Below are positions 1 to 5,715 of a stretch of 7,596 bases of DNA, one piece after another. The notes under the pieces were generated by a model, which saw only the letters and a list, made by a program, of their open reading frames with translations, was not told the origin of the DNA and did not search any database. The position numbers and the translations under genes were made by a program. This stretch comes from Acidobacteriaceae bacterium (lineage in GTDB: Bacteria; Acidobacteriota; Terriglobia; Bryobacterales; Bryobacteraceae). Within the stretch, counting starts at the first letter, position 1. Each line of letters starts with the position of its first letter. The stretch is taken from NCBI GenBank assembly GCA_019245255.1, contig JAFARV010000490.1:1-7596 (forward strand), in the 5' to 3' direction.

Positions 1-225
1 GAGCCCGTCAGAGTCGCCTTCCACCCATTGAATGAGGTTGTGGTGACGGTAGTCGCCTGCGAGTAGCTGGTCATCAACCCTGCCGCCAACCATCCCCTCA
101 GGGAGAAACGGCTGAAACAAGTCATATGCGGAGTGCCTCCAGAAAGCCTTATCGTTGAGAACGGAAAGGTACTCGGCGGATCCGCGAAAAACTTTAAAGA
201 GGATAATCCCGCTGTCCGCACCCAA
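1..225 (-). CDS. Partial unidentified protein, N-terminal or internal part, continues off the left edge
   Basis: A minus-strand frame stays open from just after an in-frame TAG (235-237) to the window edge, giving about 75 codons. I do not recognise the product. It begins around LGADSGIILFKVFRGSAEY and later contains DYRHHNLIQWVEGD. The codon pattern looks coding: position 2 is poor in G/C, positions 1 and 3 are rich in it, and the residue mix is balanced. The only candidate start in the upstream part is TTG at 225-223, and it lacks a convincing ribosome-binding site. An internal ATG lies farther in. It sits about 70 bases downstream of the phosphatase stop in the same direction. It could be a gene with a TTG start, or the remnant of a gene that has lost its 5' end. 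A second minus frame is also open here, but its product is rich in Ser, Thr and Pro and looks like a shadow. Confidence 0.42.
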   Translation of the reverse strand, partial: MGADSGIILFKVFRGSAEYLSVLNDKAFWRHSAYDLFQPFLPEGMVGGRVDDQLLAGDYRHHNLIQWVEGDSDGL

Positions 226-239
226 GGTAAGAGTCTAGT

Positions 240-275
240 GCTCTTGCCGCTTAGACGCCCTTAAAGGCCAAGAGC
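240..275. repeat. 7-bp perfect inverted repeat in intergenic region
   Basis: GCTCTTG (240-246) and CAAGAGC (269-275) are perfect reverse complements separated by 22 bases. The spacer contains a second, imperfect dyad, GCCCTTAAAGGC (257-268). The structure lies just past the stop codon of the phosphatase gene, so it could form a nested stem-loop at the 3' end of that mRNA. No T-run follows in either direction, so a standard intrinsic terminator is not supported. An operator for the next gene or a chance dyad are alternatives. Confidence 0.3.
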
Positions 276-292
276 TAAGGTGCGCAAACCGC

Positions 293-1933
293 CTATCGGC
301 GCCTGACAACGACCACCGTCAGGTCGTCGCTTAGGGCAGGAGCTCCGAACCAGGCCCGCACGCGATCAAGGAGTTGGCGAATAACTTCTATGCCTGAACT
401 CCCGCCCACCGTCTTCAGATAGTTTGCTAGCCGGTGTTCGCCGAAGAACTCACCAGTTGAAGACGGCGCCTCAGTGACTCCATCGCTATAAAGCAGCAAA
501 GTGTCGCCGGGATTCAAAAGCAGCTCGTGCGCCGCGTATTGAACGTCTGGAGCTAATCCGAGCACCAGGCCTCCTCCGCGAATGCGCTCCACTTCACCGT
601 TTGCCCGCAGTAGTAGCGGATAATTGTGGCCCGCATTTGCATATTCGAGCACGCCTCGCGAAGGGTCGAGAACGCCGAAGAACACGGTAATGAACCGGCC
701 CAGCGGAAATCTGGGTGCAACGTTTCGATTCAGAGCCGTTAATGCTGCCGCCGGCGGCGGTGCCGACTCAACAAGCATCTGCACTCTCGCCTGGAGGCTC
801 GACATCATCAGCGCGGCGGGCAGGCCTTTCCCGCAAACATCCGCGATGCAGAGCGCGAGGCGGCCATCGGGATAGGGCAGAAAATCATAATAATCTCCGC
901 CCACCGTCCAGCACGGCACGTTGAATCCCGCAATTTCGTACCCCTCGACATCCGGGGAACCAGGCGGCAGCAGCCCCTGCTGGATTTCACTCGCCTGCGC
1001 AAGCTGCAGTTGCATCAGCTTTTCCTGCTGCTCAATCGCAGCCAGCCGTGCATGTTCGATGCGGATGGCGGCGACGTTGGCCATCACGGTTAAAAGCTCG
1101 AGATCTTCTTGTGAAAACGGACGATAGGTGGTCCCGTTATCGACGTAGATCAACCCGATCGCCTCTTCATTTGTTTGCAGCGGAACGGCGAGAATACTCC
1201 GGACCCGCTGCGCCACAATACTCTCCCGAGTTCGCAGCGCCTGTTCGAACTGCGCATCTTTAATGAGCAGCGCCGCGCGTTCGCGCAGAACCTGATCACG
1301 CACACTGCCGCTGATTGAGAAATCCTCGCCGCGGCTTGCCCGAACGGATAAGGTCCCGTTGGCATCGTTTGCCAGGATGAGACCGCGCCGGGCATTGACT
1401 GCCGACAGAGCGAGATCCAGAATCGTGTCAAATAGCTCTTCAAGCGGCCGATGGCTTGCCAGTTCCTGACCGGCCCGGATTAATGCGCTGACGGCCCTGG
1501 CGGTTCCGAGCTTTGAATCCTCTTCCTTGCCTTCGCGCGCCTTCCCGAGGACCTCTTCGAGGCTGGTGACGATGGTTGCGGCGCGTCTGATCCCTCCCGA
1601 TTCCTGGGGGACGAAAGTGACGATACGCGACCCGCTGTCACTCGGCTTATCGAGGACATCTATCGTGAGTTGCCCCGCAAAGATGCGATCGCCCGGGTTC
1701 AAACTGTGCGTCCCGGTAAGGACGGTGGCATTAACCACGGTTCCGTTTCGGCTTCCACAATCACGCACTTGCCAGCCGCTGTTTGAGGGCTCGAGGCAAA
1801 GGTGGTATCGGGACAAGGCGGGATCATTCGGATACGAGAGTTCGTTGTCCGCTGCGCGCCCGATGGTTACCGGTTTACCGGCGAGTTCGACGGTTCTCGA
1901 TGACGCGTCGGGCCCGGTGATGAGTAGGCGCAT
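293..1933 (-). CDS. FHA-GAF-PP2C (SpoIIE/RsbU-type) serine/threonine phosphatase
   Basis: A 546-residue soluble three-domain signalling protein. Residues 1-95 form an FHA domain, the phosphothreonine-peptide binding fold, with GR at 25-26, SRYH at 41-44 and SRNGT at 61-65. A linker follows, then a GAF domain at about 163-298 (a small-ligand or dimerisation sensor). A coiled-coil-like segment ends in ASEIQQGLLPP (314-324), the usual lead-in to SpoIIE-type PP2C domains. The catalytic domain keeps its metal-binding acids: D347 in GGDYYDF, D365 in IADVCGKG, D484 in YSDGVTEA and D536/D537 in SDDLTV. Relatives of this family dephosphorylate anti-sigma-antagonist proteins, but no such partner is adjacent, so the substrate is unknown. 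The FHA domain implies input from a Thr kinase (inference). The ATG is chosen because the FHA fold starts at residue 1. It has no Shine-Dalgarno sequence, and a promoter abuts it. Confidence 0.93.
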   Translation of the reverse strand: MRLLITGPDASSRTVELAGKPVTIGRAADNELSYPNDPALSRYHLCLEPSNSGWQVRDCGSRNGTVVNATVLTGTHSLNPGDRIFAGQLTIDVLDKPSDSGSRIVTFVPQESGGIRRAATIVTSLEEVLGKAREGKEEDSKLGTARAVSALIRAGQELASHRPLEELFDTILDLALSAVNARRGLILANDANGTLSVRASRGEDFSISGSVRDQVLRERAALLIKDAQFEQALRTRESIVAQRVRSILAVPLQTNEEAIGLIYVDNGTTYRPFSQEDLELLTVMANVAAIRIEHARLAAIEQQEKLMQLQLAQASEIQQGLLPPGSPDVEGYEIAGFNVPCWTVGGDYYDFLPYPDGRLALCIADVCGKGLPAALMMSSLQARVQMLVESAPPPAAALTALNRNVAPRFPLGRFITVFFGVLDPSRGVLEYANAGHNYPLLLRANGEVERIRGGGLVLGLAPDVQYAAHELLLNPGDTLLLYSDGVTEAPSSTGEFFGEHRLANYLKTVGGSSGIEVIRQLLDRVRAWFGAPALSDDLTVVVVRRR

Positions 1934-1939
1934 GAGCAG

Positions 1940-1967
1940 ATTCTAAATGTATCGTCCCTTTGGTCAA
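1940..1967 (-). promoter_or_regulatory. Sigma-70-like promoter of the phosphatase gene, predicted leaderless
   Basis: Read on the minus strand, TTGACC (1967-1962) and TAGAAT (1945-1940) are separated by exactly 16 bases. Each hexamer matches its consensus (TTGACA, TATAAT) at five of six positions. Only six bases (ctgctc) lie between the -10 box and the ATG at 1933. The transcript should therefore begin at or beside the start codon, which fits the missing ribosome-binding site. It lies in the 69-base gap after the NADH dehydrogenase gene, so the phosphatase can be transcribed separately from the genes upstream of it. Confidence 0.5.
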
Positions 1968-1977
1968 GCGCGGTCAA
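1962..1977. repeat. Direct repeat GGTCAA-N4-GGTCAA over the -35 box
   Basis: Two GGTCAA hexamers (1962-1967 and 1972-1977) repeat with a 10-base period, one helical turn. On the minus strand they read TTGACC-GCGC-TTGACC. The copy nearer the gene is the proposed -35 element. The outer copy could be a binding half-site for a regulator lying on the same DNA face, or an alternative -35 that is poorly spaced. The sequence alone does not separate these. Confidence 0.35.
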
Positions 1978-2002
1978 CACGAGCGAATGAACCCAAGCAG
2001 GC

Positions 2003-3343
2003 TCACGATCGCATCGCTGCTCGAACTTTATCTGCGGCTTCCGTCGTCGCCGCTATTGAATCAGAAGCCGCCTGTCCGGTAATCAGCCGCGCACCCCGAT
2101 TCCACGTGAGATACAGAAACCCCCACTCAACCGCAACCAGAACGCGGCTCTGGAACTCGACGATGTACAGCAGATGAATGAAGAGCCACACCAGCCATGC
2201 GATGAAGCCCGACAAATGCGCGCCAAACACCTTGGCCACCGCGGCGCCCCGCCCGATCACCGCGAGTTCCCCCTTATCGAAGTAGCGGAACGGTTTGAAG
2301 TCGCTCGTTCCCTCAACTCGTTTCTCGATAACTCTTGCAACGTATGACCCGCCCTGCATCGCGACTTGCGCGACCCCCGGCAGCGGTTTGCCTTTGTCGT
2401 CAGTCACGTATGCCAGATCACCGATGACAAAAATGTCGGGATAGCCGGGAAGTGTCAGATTCGGATTCACCTTCAACAGACCATGACGAACGGTCTCTAC
2501 GCCCGTCCGCTTCGCTAGTTGCCGTCCGAACTCTGAAATAGCAACGCCGGCCGCCCAGATGACCGTGTGCGCCTGGATGTGTTCCACCTCGCCGGTCTTC
2601 GTCTTCGCCGATATGCCATTCGCGTCTACGCACGTAACCATCCGGCCGAGATACGTAGTTACACCAAGTGAGGCGAGTTGCCTCTCGGCTTTCTGCGACA
2701 GGTCTGCCGGGTAGGTTGACAATAGGCGCTCGGACCCATCGACAACAATGATCTTTGCGTCTTCCGGCCGGATAGAACGAAACTCGTGCAGTAGAGTGTG
2801 GTGAGCTATCTCACCGAGCGCCCCCGCGAGTTCCACACCGGTAGGTCCGCCGCCTACGATTACAAACGTAAGCCACTTCGCGCGCTCCGCCGGGTCCGGT
2901 ACTCGCTCTGCTGTTTCGAACGCCAACAGGATTCTGTGACGGACCATCGTCGCATCCTCTACGCTCTTCAGGGGAGGCGCCCATTCGCTCCATTCGTCGT
3001 GGCCGAAGTAGCTGCTCTGCGATCCAGTCGCAACGATCAGGGAATCGTAAGAAACAGACGTTCCGTCCTTTAATTGCACCTGCCTTGCCTTCGGATCAAT
3101 ATCAACCGCTTCTCCTAACAGTACTCGCGTGTTCTTCTGCCCGCCTAATACGCCTCGGATGGGAGCTGCAATTTCGCCGGGCGAGAGTGCGCCTGTTGCC
3201 ACCTGATACAGCAACGGTTGAAATAAATGGAAATTACGGCGATCAACTACTGTTACGTCAACCGGCGCCTGATTCAACGCCTGCGCGGCATTGAGCCCGC
3301 CGAAACCTCCGCCAAGGATCACAACGCGATGTTTGTCCGGCAT
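2003..3343 (-). CDS. ndh: Type II NADH:quinone oxidoreductase (NDH-2)
   Basis: A single-subunit FAD enzyme that passes electrons from NADH to membrane quinone without pumping protons. Numbered from the ATG (446 residues), it opens with the FAD-binding beta strand and GGGFGG loop at 11-16. The second Rossmann motif, GGGPTG at 164-169 followed by VELAG, binds NADH. IGDLA (308-312) contacts FAD, and AQVAMQGG (325-332) matches the family's quinone-site AQxxxQ motif. A hydrophobic segment at about 373-397 (Trp/Leu/Ile rich) fits the C-terminal membrane anchor. Length is normal for the family. The start is uncertain. A GTG at 3367 would add eight residues (MTRASNWY) and overlap the amidase stop as GTGA. 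I prefer the ATG at 3343 because homologues usually begin a few residues before VVILGGG. Neither start has a clear Shine-Dalgarno sequence. It is probably co-transcribed with the amidase. Confidence 0.93.
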   Translation of the reverse strand: MPDKHRVVILGGGFGGLNAAQALNQAPVDVTVVDRRNFHLFQPLLYQVATGALSPGEIAAPIRGVLGGQKNTRVLLGEAVDIDPKARQVQLKDGTSVSYDSLIVATGSQSSYFGHDEWSEWAPPLKSVEDATMVRHRILLAFETAERVPDPAERAKWLTFVIVGGGPTGVELAGALGEIAHHTLLHEFRSIRPEDAKIIVVDGSERLLSTYPADLSQKAERQLASLGVTTYLGRMVTCVDANGISAKTKTGEVEHIQAHTVIWAAGVAISEFGRQLAKRTGVETVRHGLLKVNPNLTLPGYPDIFVIGDLAYVTDDKGKPLPGVAQVAMQGGSYVARVIEKRVEGTSDFKPFRYFDKGELAVIGRGAAVAKVFGAHLSGFIAWLVWLFIHLLYIVEFQSRVLVAVEWGFLYLTWNRGARLITGQAASDSIAATTEAADKVRAAMRS

Positions 3344-3363
3344 ATACCAATTGGATGCACGTG

Positions 3364-4929
3364 TCACGCACGGAGATTTGCCGTGGGCAGGTACTGCGGG
3401 TTGCGCCGCGCCGGGTGAATTTGTTCAAAGGCATACGCATACCGGATCAGCTTCGGCTCGCTCCAAGCCGCTCCGAACAGCGAGATGCCAACCGGTAATC
3501 CAAACACGTGTCCGGCAGGCACTGTGACGTGGGGATATCCGGCAACGGCTGCCGGAGATGCGCATCCGCTGTCGACCCGATCGCCTGTCACGAGATCCGT
3601 CACGAATGCCGGTCCCGCAGTCGGCGCGACAATGGCATCCAGCTTGTACTTTGCAAGCACCGCGTCGATACCCTCCTTTCGAGTCAAACGCCGGCATTCC
3701 GCCAAGGCGTTTTTGTAGCTCTTCTCATCGAGCCGGCCCTTTTCCTGCGACATCTCCATCAATTCCTGCTCGAAGTACGGCATCTCCTCGGCGCGGTGCG
3801 CGCGATTGAACGCAATGCAATCCGCGAGACTCTTCACTCGCCCGCCGCGGGCTGCGAGATATTGATTTAAATCCGCTTTGAACTCGTACTCGAGCACGAG
3901 CATTTCGCTGGTTCGCCAATCCTCGTAGGTAGGCAGGTCGGTGTGATCGACGATCGTCGCTCCGCTCTTTTGCATCGAGGCAATTGCCTCTTCCATGACA
4001 TGTGTTACGGCCCCGCCAATATTGAAGTACTGCCGGGCGACCCCTATGCGTGCTCCACGTAATCCGTTCAAATCGAGAAATCGAGTGTAATCGCTGTATC
4101 CTTTCCCCGTGGCACTCTGCATAGCCGGATCCGACGGGTCACCTCCCACGAGCGCACCCAGCAGGATTGCGGCATCCCTGACACTCCGCGCCATAGGCCC
4201 GGCCGTATCCTGACTATGCGCGATCGGTATGATCCCGGAGCGGCTGACCAGGCCCAGGGTTGGCTTGATGCCTACAATTCCATTCATCGATGAAGGACAA
4301 ACGATGGAGCCGTCGGTCTCCGTACCGACTGCCGCGGCACAGAGATTTGCCGCAACCGCGACTGCTGAACCCGAACTGGATCCGCATGGATTGCGATCGA
4401 GTGCATACGGGTTCTTCACGAGCCCGCCGCGGGCACTCCAACCGCTTGTCGAATGGGAGCCGCGAAAATTCGCCCATTCGCTCAGGTTCGTTTTTCCAAG
4501 GATGACCGCGCCGGCAGCTCGCAGCCGTTGAACGAGAAACGCGTCGCGCGCTACGGGAGCGTCTACGAGTGCGAGCGACCCCGCTGTTGTCTGCATCCGG
4601 TCGGCGGTATCGATGTTGTCCTTCAACAGAATGGGAATGCCGTGCAGGGGCGACCGCGGCCCCTTACGTTGGCGCTCGGCGTCCAAAGCCCTCGCTATTG
4701 CCGGCGCATCCGGATTCGTCTCAATAATGGCGTGCAAAGCGGGCCCACGGTGGTTCAGCTCTTCAATTCGGTGCAGATAGAAATGGACGAGGGTTTCGGC
4801 GCTGAGCTCATGTCTTTCCATCCGTTCTTGCAGCTCATTGATGCTGGCCTCATTCAACCTCTGACGTGGACTCCCGTGATCGAGCGGCGCCGCCCCGCTC
4901 ATGGCCAGAAATTCACGGCGCCTGATCAT
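3364..4929 (-). CDS. Amidase-signature family hydrolase, probably peptide amidase-like
   Basis: A 521-residue member of the amidase-signature family, which hydrolyses C-N amide bonds through a Ser-cisSer-Lys triad. The triad is visible: K103 in LLKDNID, cis-Ser S184 in NPCGSSSGS and the nucleophile S208 in TETDGSIVCPS. The 24-residue spacing between the two serines is that of peptide amidase and fatty-acid amide hydrolase. The length and the VTVPAGHVFGLPVGISLFG segment near the C-terminus also fit the family. No GatB or GatC gene is nearby, which argues against a tRNA-dependent amidotransferase. The N-terminus, IRRREFLAMSGAA, has the twin-arginine RRxFL pattern, but its hydrophobic core is very short, so export is doubtful. 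The ATG at 4929 is the only reasonable start, because an in-frame TAG lies two codons upstream. Its stop lies at the NADH dehydrogenase start region. The substrate cannot be told from the sequence. Confidence 0.92.
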   Translation of the reverse strand: MIRRREFLAMSGAAPLDHGSPRQRLNEASINELQERMERHELSAETLVHFYLHRIEELNHRGPALHAIIETNPDAPAIARALDAERQRKGPRSPLHGIPILLKDNIDTADRMQTTAGSLALVDAPVARDAFLVQRLRAAGAVILGKTNLSEWANFRGSHSTSGWSARGGLVKNPYALDRNPCGSSSGSAVAVAANLCAAAVGTETDGSIVCPSSMNGIVGIKPTLGLVSRSGIIPIAHSQDTAGPMARSVRDAAILLGALVGGDPSDPAMQSATGKGYSDYTRFLDLNGLRGARIGVARQYFNIGGAVTHVMEEAIASMQKSGATIVDHTDLPTYEDWRTSEMLVLEYEFKADLNQYLAARGGRVKSLADCIAFNRAHRAEEMPYFEQELMEMSQEKGRLDEKSYKNALAECRRLTRKEGIDAVLAKYKLDAIVAPTAGPAFVTDLVTGDRVDSGCASPAAVAGYPHVTVPAGHVFGLPVGISLFGAAWSEPKLIRYAYAFEQIHPARRNPQYLPTANLRA

Positions 4930-4963
4930 GCCCTATTCGCCAAGACGTGAGTCATACCTCCTT
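4926..4963 (-). promoter_or_regulatory. Strong Shine-Dalgarno with 9-codon mini-ORF overlapping the amidase start
   Basis: On the minus strand AAGGAGGT (4963-4956) is a near-perfect Shine-Dalgarno sequence, but it lies 26 bases before the amidase ATG, too far to serve it directly. An ATG follows immediately (4955-4953) and opens MTHVLANRA, whose TGA overlaps the amidase ATG as ATGA. The zero spacing is poor for initiation at that ATG. A TTG inside the mini-ORF is 12 bases from the Shine-Dalgarno. It could be a leader peptide coupled to amidase translation, a ribosome standby site, or chance. Confidence 0.3.
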
Positions 4964-5065
4964 CAATTCTGCACTCCCGCCAATCTCGACCAGCAAAATT
5001 GGGCCGCCTGGGTTGACGCAGATTTTTCTGAGAGGAGGGCACCCTAGTCCGCACTGCTTTGGTGT

Positions 5066-5164
5066 ATGAAATTCTTTGTTAAACCCCTCGTAATTGGTTT
5101 CCTGCCGTCTATTCTTTTGTGGGCAAGCGCCCTCGAAGCTGCCGCGAAATCCCTGGCCCGGTAA
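5066..5164 (+). CDS. Possible 32-residue secreted or membrane peptide
   Basis: A short ORF in the 254-base gap between the amidase and deaminase genes, on the opposite strand to both. Its product begins MKFFVKPLVIGFLPSILLW and then ASALEAAAKSLAR. It has the layout of a signal peptide: Lys-containing n-region, about 13 hydrophobic residues, and small residues (ASA, AAA) where a signal peptidase would cut. Almost nothing would remain after cleavage, so it may be a tiny membrane peptide, a fragment of a decayed secreted protein, or chance. An AGGAGGG lies at 5033-5039, about 26 bases before the ATG and too distant for normal spacing. I found no convincing promoter. The family is not recognised. 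Confidence 0.25.
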   Translation: MKFFVKPLVIGFLPSILLWASALEAAAKSLAR

Positions 5165-5183
5165 ACGGCCGAACCCCGGACGA

Positions 5184-5621
5184 TTACACGCCGATGTCTT
5201 CGTTCCAGAGCGCGGGATTGCTCTCGATGAACTCGCGCATGAGGCGGACGCAATCCGGGTCATCCGCCACTTCCAGTTGAACGCCGCGCGAGCGCAGATA
5301 ATTTTCCGGGCCTCGAAATGTGCGGTTTTCGCCAGCGATGACACGCGGGATGTGATACAAAAGAATCGCGCCACTGCACATATCGCAGGGCGATAGGGTC
5401 GAGTACAGTGTCGTCCGCCTGTAATCGGCGGCGGAGAGTCTCCCTGCACTGTTGAGGCAGTCCATCTCGGCATGAAGTATCGGGCTTCGTTTTTGTACGC
5501 GTTGATTGTGGCCCCGCCCGACGATGGCTCCCTCAAGGACCAGGACCGAACCGATGGGGATTCCGCCCGTCGCCAGGCCCTTTTTTGCTTCCTCAATTGC
5601 CGCCGCAAGAAATGTGTCCAT
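5184..5621 (-). CDS. Cytosine deaminase of the fungal (Fcy1-like) zinc-dependent type
   Basis: A 145-residue cytidine-deaminase-fold enzyme. Zinc ligands and the catalytic acid are H50 and E52 in HAEMD, and C79 and C82 in SPCDMC. Beyond the general nucleoside-deaminase pattern, it follows the yeast cytosine deaminase closely as I recall that sequence: GGIPIG, GRGHNQR, TTLYSTLSPCDMCSGAI, IPRVIAGEN, and a C-terminal W-x-EDIG. The yeast substrate residues N51, F114, W152 and D155 appear to correspond to N39, F102, W139 and D142. The expected reaction is cytosine to uracil plus ammonia in pyrimidine salvage, in the cytosol. Bacterial CodA is an unrelated TIM-barrel enzyme. A broader nucleoside or base deaminase remains possible. 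The ATG is fixed by an in-frame TAA just upstream and has no clear Shine-Dalgarno sequence. It is transcribed towards the amidase but lies 254 bases from it, so co-transcription is uncertain. Confidence 0.88.
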   Translation of the reverse strand: MDTFLAAAIEEAKKGLATGGIPIGSVLVLEGAIVGRGHNQRVQKRSPILHAEMDCLNSAGRLSAADYRRTTLYSTLSPCDMCSGAILLYHIPRVIAGENRTFRGPENYLRSRGVQLEVADDPDCVRLMREFIESNPALWNEDIGV

Positions 5622-5656
5622 CGATGCTACTGCCGATTATGGCGGAAACAGCATCG
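5622..5656. repeat. 7-bp inverted repeat flanking the putative deaminase -10 box
   Basis: CGATGCT (5622-5628) and AGCATCG (5650-5656) are perfect reverse complements separated by 21 bases. The inner arm touches the deaminase ATG, and the CATAAT box lies between the arms. A smaller dyad, GCC-N6-GGC (5632-5643), is nested inside. It could be an operator. If transcription starts farther upstream, it could instead be an mRNA hairpin ending at the start codon. Confidence 0.3.
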
Positions 5657-5715
5657 CCCGTTCGAGACGATGGCTTCAAAATTTCCGGGCTTATTGCCGA
5701 TAAGTTTTACTTAAG
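5622..5715. promoter_or_regulatory. Divergent promoter region between deaminase and hybrid kinase
   Basis: These 94 bases must carry the promoters of two divergent genes. For the deaminase, CATAAT (5641-5636 on the minus strand) matches the -10 consensus at five of six positions, but its -35 is weak. For the kinase, TTCAAA (5675-5680) and GATAAG (5699-5704), spaced by 18, match at four of six positions each, which is weak evidence. Both genes lack a clear Shine-Dalgarno sequence and would have short leaders under these assignments. Confidence 0.3.

Noticed and set aside
1527..1946. 139-residue plus-strand ORF antisense to the phosphatase
   Set aside because: It is a mirror of the FHA/linker coding sequence in a GC-rich gene, with a low-complexity Ser/Arg/Pro product and no independent signals.
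3364..3367. GTGA overlap taken as proof that ndh starts with GTG at 3367
   Set aside because: The extra eight residues (MTRASNWY) do not resemble the usual start of this family, an ATG follows at 3343, and no Shine-Dalgarno supports either, so it was kept only as an alternative.
4453..4950. 165-residue plus-strand ORF antisense to the amidase N-terminal half
   Set aside because: It lies opposite the conserved Lys and cis-Ser coding region, and no motif or ribosome-binding site is seen.
5013..5030. TTGACG as a plus-strand -35 box and CAGATTTTTCTG as a hairpin or terminator in the amidase-deaminase gap
   Set aside because: No -10 element lies 16-18 bases after TTGACG, and the dyad has only a 4-bp stem.
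4952..5608. 218-residue minus-strand ORF covering the deaminase and the gap after it
   Set aside because: It overlaps the clearly conserved deaminase in another frame, its product is Arg/Ser/Cys-rich with no recognisable motif, and its tail through the gap looks non-coding.
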